Source: Edolisoma coerulescens
Taxonomy: Eukaryota > Chordata > Aves > Passeriformes > Campephagidae
Assembly: GCA_013397115.1 (NCBI GenBank)
Contig: VWZW01006824.1
Coordinates: 310,001 to 374,000 of the forward strand
Direction of reading: 5' to 3'
DNA: 64,000 bases
A program made the translations under genes and the position numbers. This document shows positions 1-12,300 of the stretch, one piece after another (positions within the stretch are counted from its first letter, which is position 1; every line of letters begins with the position of its first letter). The notes beneath the pieces are model-generated. The model had not been told where the DNA came from. It did no database searches and worked only from the letters and a program-made list of their open reading frames with translations.

Positions 1-208
1 TCAAACAACACTGTCCACCACAGGCAGGGATGGTGCCCATGGGGCCTCCCGGCACCAGCCGCCCCAGACGGCAGATGTGTCCCGTTGGGAAGGGCCACTG
101 AGAAGTCTTTGCCACTGTCCCCTGCACCAACCTGCACCTCTGCCATGCCCCAGCAGTGCTGCCAACCTCCCCATGCACCCAGGAGCTCCCAGAGGAGCAG
201 GAACTTAC
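1..208 (-). other. COLGALT2: COLGALT2 intron 10, partial
   Basis: Intron sequence following exon 10, cut by the window edge. No coding frame matching the next expected part of the protein is visible. Confidence 0.7.
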
Positions 209-336
209 ATCAGCTCCCAGTCTAACTGGGCTTGCTCGATGTCCTCCATCAGCTTCATGAGCTTCCTCTTGAACTGGTGCTCGAAGCGCACATCGTCCTC
301 AATGACGAGTGTCTTCTCCAGGCCCCTGCTCACCAC
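209..336 (-). CDS. COLGALT2: COLGALT2 exon 10 (second acidic motif)
   Basis: 128 bp, acceptor GTTTCAG and donor GTAAGT. It encodes [20 protein letters not shown], then [20 protein letters not shown] and EL, ending two bases into an Ile codon. IEDD is the second acidic motif of the family; in the COLGALT1 paralogue both acidic motifs are needed for activity. The rest of the gene lies to the left of the window. Confidence 0.96.
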
Positions 337-3300
337 CTGAAACACGAGGGCTCCAGCATGAGCACAGTGGCCCCCACGGGTGCCTTACTGTCACTGGGGC
401 CACTCTGACCTGGCACTGCCTCCCAGACCACGCAGGCAGGGAGGGGGGAGAGCTGTCACTCTGACACATACATGATATGCCAAGTCACTGGAACTTGCTC
501 CAGTCCAGATGCAGAATCAGGGGAAAAAAAACAGGAGTGTTTTTTTAACCCCATTTGCTTTTCAGAACCTTCTTGCCTTTCTTCTAAGCAAGCTTGCCCC
601 AAGCAGGATATTGGATGGATTGCAAAAACAGTCATGAAAATGTTCTGATAAAAATCAGTTGGAGCTGAGGGCAAATGAATCCCAGAATCCCAGAATGGTT
701 TGGGTTGGAAGGGACTTTAAAGCCCATCCAGCTCTTCCATGGGCAAGGACACCTCCCACTATCTCAGGTTGCTCCAAGCACCATCCAGCCTGGCTTTGGA
801 CACTCCCAGGGATCCAGGGGCAGCCACAGCTTCTCTGGGCACCCTGTGCCAGGGCCTCCCCACCCTCACAGGGAAGGGTTTCTTCCCAATATCCCATCTA
901 ACTCTGCCCCCAGTGTCAGTGGGAAGCCATTCCCCCTTGTCCTGTCCTTCCATCCCTAGTCCCAAGTCCCTCTCCAGCTCTCTTGGAGCCACTTTAGGTA
1001 CTGGAAGGGGAAAGGGGAGATGTGAAAGGTCAACACTGCATTCAAGAAAATTCCTGCAGTCTAAGGAAATCAGTTCCATCCTACAATTCCAGAAACCCGG
1101 GCTGGATCTGATGCTCTGCACCAGGACTGGCTATTGCACCGGGACAGAGAACCTCCCTGCAGGACCCCTGAGGCACCCCAAAATCCTCACCTCCTTCCAG
1201 ATGTAGTAGTGGCTCAGGAAGCAGCCGATCTCTCCTCTGGTCAGGGGCCTGGAGGAATATGGGTCCTGGTATCCCGGCAGCATTTCGATGCTGAGAGCTT
1301 TGAGCTGACTCGTGTTCAGTGCTCTGGGAAACAGAGAGTATCTATCACCATTGCAAAAAAATAAGTCAATTCAAGCCAGACATGGGCACAGCATGGGGAA
1401 TGCTGCTGATGTTCAGGGAAAAGCCACACTTTGAGAAATTCCTACCTTGTTTTGCTCAAAAACACAGATGAAAATTACCTTCTTGATTTACATTTCTAAA
1501 TCAAGCTGATAAACCATATCCTTAACTCTGCCAAAGACGTCTCATGGGACCATCAATTATCTTTAACTCTGCCAAAAACTTCCTGTGGGACCATCCACTT
1601 GCCAGGTGCTTGGCTTTGATTAATCTTCTGAGGCCTTGATGGGATCCCAAGTCTCCAAGACCACTAGATGGCATGTGGGCTCCTGTCTCCTTGAGGCCTT
1701 TTTGCAACTCACAAACTCAAAAATTCTGCCTTGATTTCTCATTATAAAAAGGTCTTTAAATGCCTTAGAATCATAGAATCATTAAGATTGGAAAAGCCCT
1801 CTAATATCCTCAAATCCAAGCATTAATCCAGCAATTCTCCCAGGGATGGGGCCTCCACCACTGCCCTGGGCAGCCTGTGCCAGACCACCCTTTCCATGAA
1901 GAAATTTTTCCTAGTTGTCCAGCCTGAACGTTCTCCAGCACAGCTTGAGGCTTTTTCCTCTTGTCCTCTCCCTTGTTCCCTGGGAGCAGAGCCTGACCCC
2001 TCCCTGGATGCCCCCTCCTGTCAGGGAGTTGTGCAGAGCCAGAAGGTCCCCCCTGAGCCTCCTTTTCTCCAGGCTGAGCCCCCCCAGCTGCTCCTCAACA
2101 GACTTGTGCTCCAGACCTTAGAGTAAGCTTGGAAAGGGCTGTGTCAGGGTTAATGCTGTAGCACCACAGGTCTGTAGCACTAGGATGGACAATATTCCCA
2201 GGAGTTAACTGCTCCATTCACAGAAACCTACCTGATTTTAACCTGATTTTGACCTTAGTCTGAACCCCAGTGCCCTGATTCTCTCACAGAGACTGACTAA
2301 TTGCAAAGGAAGAAGGAAACGGAGCAGAACTGCCCCAAACAGATGGTCAGGGAGATCTAAGTGGTGTTCAACTCCCCCCTAGCCAACCCTGCCCCGCTGG
2401 AAAGAGGTCAGGGCATCCAAGGAGATGCTGTGAAGCAGTAAAGCACATCCCACTCTGAAAACATCCTCAAGCCCAGCCAAAACTCACTTTCCATCCACAG
2501 CCTCCACTACCTTCACTGCAATCTCCTGCTCGTAGAGCGTCCGTAGCATACGATCCCGCCGGTCCTTGCGACGCTTCAGGTTGATCATGAAAATCTGGAT
2601 GGAAGAGAAAGACATCAGGACATCAGACTCCTGGCTGGGTGGGAGAAGGGAAGTCCTGAGCCACCTTTCTCCAGCGTCCCCACTGGAAAATACCACATGT
2701 GTGTTTGTTCCGTGCTGTTTAGAATTTTTCAAAAAGCTGGAGTTGGTTTTGAGTTGAAAGTGTAGAGGCTTTTTCTCTAACCATTACTTTTTATGGATGT
2801 TCATGGAGGAAACTTGCTCTTTGAGGATGAAGAAAAGTGAGGGGAGACCAGTTAGAGCCAAGTCTATACTTTCCAAAGATACAGGATATTTAGGTTTGTA
2901 TCAAACAGAGTAACATGACCATCTGCAGCATCAGTCCTAGAGGAACACTGACCCACAACACTGCCACTGCCTGGATTTAGGATTATCAGCGGGGCCACCA
3001 TCCAAGTCCAAGGGCATGGCAAAGAGAGGATTTTTGTGATTACTTCAGGCACTGAAAATCCACTGTGATCCCTGCCAGCGCAGAGTCATGGCTGGGAACA
3101 GAGATGTCTGGGCAGGGCTCTGTCCAAAGCCTCAAGGAGAACGGTGGAGGGCTGAAGCCCTCATTGCAGGTAACCCTCAGGGGCTCAGGGATATTTTTCA
3201 GTCCCAGGCAGACTGGTACAAGCACAGCCTTGTAGCCCGTGGAGCAAATCCTCATCCCAACAGGAAGCAGAAAGAATTCCAGCTCAATACAAGTGAAAGA

Positions 3301-6300
3301 GTAATAAATTGGATAAAAAAAGCACAGCCACAAAGGACAACACGGAAAAAACCTGGACCAGCTGTGCCCTAAACACAGATGCTCAGAGACACACAGCTGG
3401 ATCGGGTTCAGCTTCAGGAGCCCCACAAACAGATGGAGCAGAGCATACCAAGAAGACAAAGGCTCCCCTGATCCCCACAACTCCCTCGGTCCCAGAGCCA
3501 CCCTGGCAGCTGCACACACAGGGGCTGCTGGCTCTGGGGATAACACAGACACCGGGCAATCAAAGCCTGGCAGGTCCCTCTCCAGACTTCTCCCCAGGCA
3601 TGGTTTGCACCCCTGGGGGGTACCCAAGGTGGGCCAGAACCCACCTGTGAGCCTGGATCCCCCACCTGCTCCCAGCTCTCCAGTGTCTCTCTCAGGTGAG
3701 AGAAATCCTTCCCTCCTGCCACTGGAAAGCTGGAGAGCTTTCCCAAAGGCCCAACTTCTGTCACAGATGGAAGGGAGGCCAAGCTGCTCTGCAGAGTCAG
3801 ATGCAGAGCAAACAGTACAAGAACGGGGGAGTTAACCTGCTTTTCAGCCTCATTTCTGCCTTCTCTTCCTGGCTAGATTGCAGCATAGAATCATGGCATG
3901 GTTTGAGTTGGAAGGAACATTAAGGATCAGGTGATGAGTGAGAAGACAAGACAATAACCAGCAGAACAGGCTCCTTACTTCGTCAAACCCCATCTTGTCA
4001 GGGTGCTTCAGAGGGACAGAGATGTACTGAGAGGGCTCCACGGGAGGGCGATCAACTGAAAGAGAGGAGAGACCCCAAACATCACTCTCGTGAACACCCT
4101 GCAATGGACAGAATGTGTCTGCAGGCATCTCCCTCACGGACCCGCGGGAGCCGGGATGAGGAGCCCCTGCAGCATGGGAACAGCAGGAAGCATCACATGG
4201 CAAAGCCAGAGCCAGCAGCCATGTGCCAGACAGACAGACATCGGGAAGAAAACATGGACATGCAGCACCCTTTCCACATGAAAGATGCATTTGATCTGGG
4301 GAAGTTGAGGGATTTTGTGGATGGGGTTGACCTGACCGTGAAGCAATTACATCCCTAGGTAGAGAAGTGGTGGAAAATTTCAGAAAACTGCATATCAAAA
4401 CAGTATGAGAGTGGTCAGGTCAGGATGCAGACTTCCAGAAGAATGAGAGCTGGGCTGCTGGCAGGAGAGCTCTGCAGGCATTATTTGAGGGTCCATCGTG
4501 GCAAGGGAACAGCAACTCACTCATGGCCTCAATCAGGGTGTGCACAAAGTTCTCAGCTTCCTCCTGCAGCGATTGCTGCGGCTTCAGGGGCATGGGAAGG
4601 AACCCGTAGTGCTCACGGTTGCAGATGAACATCTGTACTCCTGGAGATAACAGAAAAGCAGAAACTACAATCAGGCCTGCTACCAGGGCATTTCACTGCT
4701 CTGTGGCTACATAGCCACAAACACACTTGTGCCACGACCTCAGTCTCAAAAAGTTCTGCTTCACAAGCAAACAATTCAAAATCATTCCAGTTCCACTTGC
4801 TGCCAGCCAGGCAAAACAGAAAGTGGCCTCTCTCATAAAACCAATCCCTACTGGCTGCCTAACTAACCCTTCAAGGGCCTGGGGTGACAGGACAAGGGAG
4901 AGTGACCACCTACTGAAATAGACTGGGTTTAGACTGGATATTGGGAAGAAATTGTAGCCTGTGAGGGTGGGGAGGCCCTGGCACAGGGTGCCCAGAGAAG
5001 CTGTAGCTGCCCCATCCCTGGTGATGTCCAAGGCCAGGTTGAACGGGGCTTGGAGCACCCTGGGACAGTGGAAGGTGTCCCTGAAATGAGATGATCTTTA
5101 AGGTCCCTTCTAACCCAACCCATTCTATTCTTTATCACTGCTTCTTTTTGCTCTGGCTAGGAAATAAATTTTCACCTGTGCTGGCAAAGGACTTTGAGGA
5201 ATACATATGACAATAACTTTCAAAATGCCAAGTCACCACCAAACATGGTTCTTTCTTCTCCAGGACTAATTTTCACTGTGCCCCGAAGATTAAAGGAAAA
5301 TCCCAGAGCGAGACACCACTGAGGAGAACAGATGTGATAACATAACACCCTCCTACTCAAAAGCTTTTGCAACTGCTTGTTGAAGGTGGGAAACAGAGAG
5401 AAGGTGCAAAGCCTGTCCTCGGAACAGATGCATTTGCAGGGCACAGACTCACCCAGTGGGAACATCCCAGCATCAGCAAAACGCTTTTCCCTCTGGGATG
5501 ACAAGGATTTGCTCACCACTGGCTGTAACTCTGCCTGTCACATCAGGCAACACACTCAAAAGCCACATCCAGAGAAGCCAAGGGAAGTATTTCCGTTGTT
5601 TTTCATTGAGTTCTGGTAAGGTCCTTTATTAACTAACCCAAATCAAAGCTGCTAGAACCCAAGCAACTGGCCAAAAACTGCCTTTGTCTTTTTTTTTTTT
5701 TTTCATGAAATAAGCTTAACCAGCCCCCTCCCTCGAGGAAATAAATGAAAAGCAGACACTACCTGGTGTGCTGATGCTTTCATTTATTAGTGCCCCTAAT
5801 CCCTGGTATTTTTAGCAGAGCAGAACTGTCAGCACTAATGACCCCGGTGTTTCACTCATTTTAAGTTCTACAAGTAAATTGCTGGCTATGCTACTTGCCA
5901 AAACACATTCAGCTGTCAGCTGCAATTTAGTCAAATGGCAGAATAAAAAAATACTACCTGCTGACATTAATGGATTTGGCACTGATCTAATCAACTAATT
6001 TTATCTGGCTCACTGATCTCTGTTCTTATCTTCCACTGCCTTGAACACGCTTAATCTGCACAGATTCACACCAGTGTTCCTGTTCTGTCTGGGATAAAAG
6101 GTACTTGAAAATGGTAAAACTCCCATAAAGTGGGGATGGGGACTCACTCTCCAGCTCTGTTTTTACAATAAAGTTAAATGATTGCTACAAGGGATAGAAA
6201 AACTACAGGTATTTGTATTATTATTCTTCATAGTCTTTAAAGGCAGTGTCCAGGATTTACAGTCATGTCCCAAAACTAACAGCTATAGTTAAGGAACCAA

Positions 6301-9300
6301 AATTGCCCCCACTTCCCTGTGACCAGACCTTCCTGCTAGCTGGCTCAAGGGCTTCAGAGACTCAGGCTGAAAGGCAGCTCAGGACATCATGGAATGGTTT
6401 GGGTTGGAAGGCACCTTAAAGCTCACCTCATTCCAGCCCTGCCATGGGCAGGGACACCTTCCACTATCCCAGGTTGCTCCAAGCCCTGTCCAGCCTGGCC
6501 TTGGACACTTCCAGGGGCAGCCACAGCTTCTCTGGGCCCCCTGTGCCAGGGCCTCCCCACCCTCACGGGGAACAATTCCTTCCCAGTATCCCATCTAACC
6601 CTGCCCTCTGGCAGTGGCAAGCCATTCTCTGTGTCCTGTCCCTCCATCCCTTGTCCCAAGTCCCTCTCCAGCTCTCTTTGGAGCCCCTTTAGGCACTGGA
6701 AAGGGCTCCAAGGTCTCACCCGAGCCTCCTTCTCTCCAGGCTGACCTAGCTGGCTAAAAGCTCTCCTGTGAGTGCAAGGGGCTCTGCAGAGTCCAGTGCT
6801 GGCAATAACACACCCGCTCTGAGTTTTGTTCAGTCAGGACTCCCACACAAGCCACGTCCTCTCACAGAGGTGGAACCACCTCTTTGGAGCATCACGGAAC
6901 AGCTACTTCCAGCAGCAGGTTCCCTGCTGGAAACTGATGGTTTGATTTGAAGCGTTAAGCACAGCACTTGGCCTGGACAAAAGCCAACATCATTTCTGAC
7001 TTCAGGGAAAGTCAGTAAAATTACTCCAAAGAGAAGTTTACCTCAAAGCTCACACATTTTTCACATTTCTGAACTTGGATGTCATCCTTTTATCCTGGGT
7101 GACAAAACTCAGCCCAGGACACTAGCCAACAATCTGAGCAGATCAACAGGCCAGACAGCTGGAGCAAAGCCTTTTGTGTCATGGGTCAGTCCTGGAAAAA
7201 GCTAGTGTTCTAGGACAGAAGGAAAAAATGATGGGTTTAAATCCCTGGAATATTTCTGAAGCAGCTTTGCTAATGCACTGCAGTTACCACATGGGTTGGA
7301 GGCTGCACTTCTGGCAGAGCTGTCAGAGGGAAGAAGTGGGGGGCTGGATTTGAAGCAGCCTACTTTGCTCTCCAGACTTAAACTTCAACTCTTCTCTGGA
7401 GCCAAGATGTGGCACTTGGGGATCTCAACTCTGTACTTCTGCACTGATGTCCTGACTCTGAAAGTCAGCACCCTGAATCTGCTCTGCAATTCACTTCTCA
7501 CCTCTGTCCCCCAAGGGTTCCAATTTCAGCTCTTGCGGCCTCTCCTCCATCATTCATCTTATCTGACACTTCTCATCCTCTCACAGCTGATTTTGAGAAC
7601 GCCCTGCTCAGTCTGCCAAGACAGCAACATCATTTTTGGTGCTGTCAAGACCTGCCAACCAGACCCACCACTAAAAGGGAAGCTACAGGCAGCTGGTGGC
7701 TGCTGTGCTGGTCTGGGAACAGTGGGGAGGGAGGCTCAGCCTGCAGAACAACAACAACAACAACAACAACAACCCGCTTCCCCTGGCTTTCTCCCTGCCT
7801 GCCTGTTCCCAAGAGCAGCCCTTCCTGCTCTCCTTAACTTTACATCTTCTGCAGAGGACAGGGAGCACCAACTGCACATCACTCAGAGGACCCATGAACA
7901 ACTTTTCCCTGCTTATTCACCCCAGGAAGTCACCAACCCACTCACGATCTCTGAACAGAAGGCACTTACGGGTACTGCTGAGGTTTCACCAATCCCTTTT
8001 TCCTTATAATGCCCCAAACTCTTTCCAACACAGCAGGCAAAGAACAACACAGATGGCCATTACAGTCTGGGGAGCCCCCTTCAGCTCTGACGCTGCTACA
8101 CACAGGTCTGCCAGCCCGGACTCTGCTGGAGACAGAACACTCTCAAGAGCCACTCTCCAGAAATAAACGGGACTAAACATCCTCACCACAAGTATGAACA
8201 GCAGAAGCAGCAGGCACTTAAGAGACAGTGATGTCTCAGCGACCCCTGGAGCTCTCTTCAAACATCAACAGCCAGAGATTTCCTCTCCCTGGAAGTACAC
8301 AAGGCCAGGCTGGACGGGGCGTGGAGCAACCTGGTCTCGTGGAGGGTGTCCGTGCCCATGGCAGGGGGTTGGAATGAGATGAGCTTTAAGGTCCCTCCCA
8401 ACCTGAACTGTTCTAGGATTCTATGGTTTAAGAAGAGTCTCTTGCCCCCATCCCTCCCCTCATGGATCTTTTGAAAGTGGTGACTTTAGATACCTCACCC
8501 CCAGACCACCTTCCACTCTCCCAGCACCCACCTGTGTTCACCTGCTGTGACACAAACCAAGGGAGGAGTCACACGTTTTGCCTCTGAAATATTGCCCCAT
8601 CCCAAGAACAGCCCCCACATCTTTTAGAGCTAGCAGCAATCCAAAACTGCCTTTCCAGTCACTTGCTGCTGGTTACCCCTGACCGGATCCCAGAGAGGAA
8701 AGGGAACAGGGTCTGAACTCCCCACGCAAGTCCACCCAGGACTTTTGGGCTGTGAACCTGCAGTGGAGGTCTGCGTCTCTCTAGGAGTGACCCCTCCCCA
8801 GCAGAGGCCCTGGACACACCTGCTTGGCGACTGGAGAAGGCAAAGACCATGATATCATCGAAGCTCCAGGTGTAGTCCTGGTGTGGGGGGTAGAACATCA
8901 GCTTGGTGGAGGCCTCCTTCCTCAGGTCAATAAGGAATGTGGAATGGATCATGGGAACAGCAAAACAGCCCATCCTCTTCCATTCCCGAATCAGGGGATA
9001 CTCCAAAGTCCTCTTGTAATAGCCCTGAAACCACAAAGAGGGGCTGCTGTTACAAGAGATCCCTGTTTCAAAGCTATTCCTTAGCAAAAGCTCATGCCCT
9101 GACCTCTCCAGCAGAGGTTCACCAGGGCTCGACTCTCAGCTTTTTCAGTGTCTCCCGTTTGGAAAGGGCTCAGTCAAGTATTTAGAAACAGTCTTCATTC
9201 CAAAAGTTAAAGATTGACCTTCTCCCTGCTTTTTAGGAGCTCTTGGAGATCCAAGCCTTTCCACTGCAAAATTCCCCTACAATGAAGCTTCAAACATCAG

Positions 9301-12300
9301 ACTATTTTCTCCTGGCTCTTCAAAACCCTTTTTGCACTTAGACTCTCCAGCCTGATCCTGGAAGCTGCTGAGCATCCATGACATCCTCCACATTCAACAG
9401 GCACAAAGTCCATTTAGTATCTCAGAAAGCAGGATCTGCAAATTAATTCTATCCATGACTTAAAAAAAAAAATCATTTGTTGTCACTGCAGTAAAGGTAA
9501 CATCTCAATCTCCATCAACTGTGTAAGAATCCCTGCTTCCTCCATCCCGGGGCAAGCAGGTTTGACACTCACTCCTGACTAGGGAGGCACTTCAGTCAGC
9601 TCCTAGGTAATTCCCTGTACCCACGAGCTCTGCCAGCATTAAAGCACTCTGGGTGCAACATCCACAGTGTGTGGCTCATGTGGAAATAAACACACTGAAT
9701 TCCTCCAGTAAGAAAATCCTAGAACACCAAATTGACATCTGGATGGTTGAATCCAGAGCAGATTCTGGGCTTTATGGAAACAATGAGTCACTAAAAGAAG
9801 TTAAAGCTCCATTTATGTTCTATTTTCCATGAGCATTCAGGCACTGGCTGAGCAAATGCTGGCAGAACTGCTCTGCCCTGGGCCATGCGGGGCCACGGCG
9901 TGGTGCATGTGCCTGGTTATGGATCTGCCATCTCCCTCTGCCCTTCAGATACACTGTGACCATACTGGGAGGATGGGATATCCCAGACACAGCCATCCCG
10001 ACTGCCATAGGAAGGAGCAGGTGGGAAGAGATGTGACTGGCATTCCCACCAAAGGAAGGGTTAACATGCCCACCCTTTAACAGACACCCGAGAATGCCTG
10101 CAGGTGAAGATGCTGGACACTCATCTTTCCTCCTCCAGTGGCTCACTCTGGGTTTTTGGGGCTGTCCCCTGCTCATAAATCACGGGTAGGCAAGGAGGGT
10201 TCCAACTCCCCCACGCTGCTGCCATGCTGCATCTCCCAGGGTTTGCTGTGTGACAGATAAATGTCAGCCTGTCTGGAGCTGGGCTCGGCTCCCCGTGGCT
10301 CGGTGCCGGGGGGAGGCCGTGTTTCAGGGCGTGCTCCAGCTGTTATTCCCTCCCTGAGTCCCCTGGGAGAGCAAGGCTGAGTACATGAAGCCCTGGGACT
10401 GCGTGCAGAAACAAGAGAAAAGGAACAATAAAAGGAGAACTTTGCTGTTCACTCCAGCAGGACTTTTTTTAAACCAAATTCTGCAAGATGCCTTTGCTGG
10501 TTTTCCTCTCTCCTTTTCTCAGCTAGTGCTGGTGATGGTGGAAACTTCCTGCTGGAGAGGTAGGGCTGGGGCCAGTGCACATGGGGAGAGATCCACTTCA
10601 GCCTGTGGAGCAGGGCTGACATACCCCAGTGGAAAACCTGGCTGAGTGACAACTTAGCCTTAAAAACTTAAAGCACGATCAATACCTTTCCTATGAAGTT
10701 TATATCTCCACTTTCAAAAAACAAACCCAAGTGAAACAAGTAAACACACCTCACCACACCCCTTTTCTTATCTCTGTATTTACTTCCCAAGAATTTGGAA
10801 AGTTCAGGACCTTTTCCTGCTATTTTTTATCCAATTACTTAGTCTGAACTGTGGAACTCCTTGCCAGAAGATGGTGTGGGTGCCAAAAAATAGATTCAGA
10901 CAGGAATTTCTGTAGAATAAAAAAAATCACGGAGAGCTTTAGAGACAAATATGTTCTTCAAAAACCCGGAAGGGGATTGCCAGAGGATAGAAAAGTATTT
11001 TGGGGAAGTAACACTCACTTTTTTTCCCCTATCCTTATACTATTCCCTGAACATCTGCAGAGGAACCTGTGCTCTGACCCAGTGCAGTTGTTATGTGGGT
11101 CAGAAGTAACGTGAAAAGGTAACATTGAAAAGGTAACATGAAACCCTAATTTTTAGGCTCAGCACCAGTACCTGCTACACGCATACTTCAGCACACACAC
11201 TCCCTACAAGGCAAAGGATGTTGCCCCACTTCAAAAATCTTGTTCATAGATGAGAAAGATAACTTAGACACAATGGAGAGCTGTGGAAAGAAAAGCAAAT
11301 TCTCCTTGGATTAGCATCATTATACAGAAAAACTGGCCTAAAATTAGGTACCAAGGGTTTTAAGGCCATTACAGAAGCATGGAACCACCTTAAAAAAATT
11401 CTGATCTGTTTCTCAGTAGTTTTTGTGTGGTTATTGGGATTGCATCACGTGTTAACACCACCTCAGAGCTACAGCAGCATCTGGTCAGAAGAAGAAGGCT
11501 ACAGCAGCAGATGGGAAAGCCCAAAGAACAGGAAGGATGCCTGCTGCTCCAGAGACAGGGGCAGGAGCCCCTGGAGAACACCACTCACACAGCCCCCCAG
11601 CACCCTCCACGAGGTCACCTGCCTGGGGAGTGATGCCACACCAGAAGTTGGAGTAGAGGGAGCGGGACTCGAGCATCGGTGCCACCAGTGTCTTGTTTTC
11701 TGCTATCAGCAGGTTCAGGGTCTGGGGGTTGGTCAGTAAATTATCTGCATCAATAAACTAGAGAGGGAAGAGGAAAAAAAAATCGTTAATAGATGAAACA
11801 ATATGATTCCCCTGATGCTTTCTTGGGAATGAGGCAGCCAGGGGCACAGGACCAGCCCTGGTGTGGCCACAGGCCCAAGGCAGTGCCTGTCCCCTGTGCT
11901 GCCACTGCCAGGGCACCTCTGGCCCCTCACGAGAAAAGACCTTGAGGGGCTGGAGCGTGTCCAGGGAAGGGAACAGAGCTGGGGAAGGGGCTGGAGCCCC
12001 AGGAGCAGCTAAGGGAGCTGGAGGGGCTCAGTCTGGAGCAAAGGAGGCTCAGGGGGGACCTTCTGGCTCTGCACAACTCCCTGACAGGAGGGGGCAGCCG
12101 GGGGGCATCGGGCTCTGCACCATGGGAAGGTTAGATTGGATATCAGGAAAAATTTCTTCTAAAAGAGCGGCCAGGCATTGAAATAGGCTGTCCAGGGCAG
12201 GGGTGGAGTCACCATCCCTGAAGTGTTCGAAAAATGTGTGCATCTGGTACTTGGGGATGTGGCTTAATGGTGAACATGGCAGGTCAACAACTGGACTCCG

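Larger units (their letters stand above)
1324..2487 (-). other. COLGALT2: COLGALT2 intron 8
   Basis: GT-AG intron of 1164 bp. It contains a 40-bp tandem duplication (1521-1600) and a CR1 copy (1767-2119). Confidence 0.85.
4641..8819 (-). other. COLGALT2: COLGALT2 intron 5
   Basis: GT-AG intron of 4179 bp with three CR1 copies (4872-5134, 6388-6745, 8275-8428) and an AAC/CAA microsatellite (7746-7773). The stretches 5135-6387 and 6746-7745 show nothing recognisable beyond a T run near 5690. Confidence 0.85.

Noticed and set aside
739..1206. 155-codon open frame in intron 9
   Set aside because: It is a shadow of a CR1 3' end. Similar frames recur in several CR1 copies across the window.
3040..3782. 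195- and 122-codon minus-strand frames in intron 7
   Set aside because: They are on the COLGALT2 strand but do not match any missing part of the protein, and exons 7 and 8 join perfectly without them.
7296..8009. 237-codon open frame with a polyglutamine run in intron 5
   Set aside because: It starts at a non-ATG codon, resembles no protein, and its Gln run comes from an AAC/CAA microsatellite.
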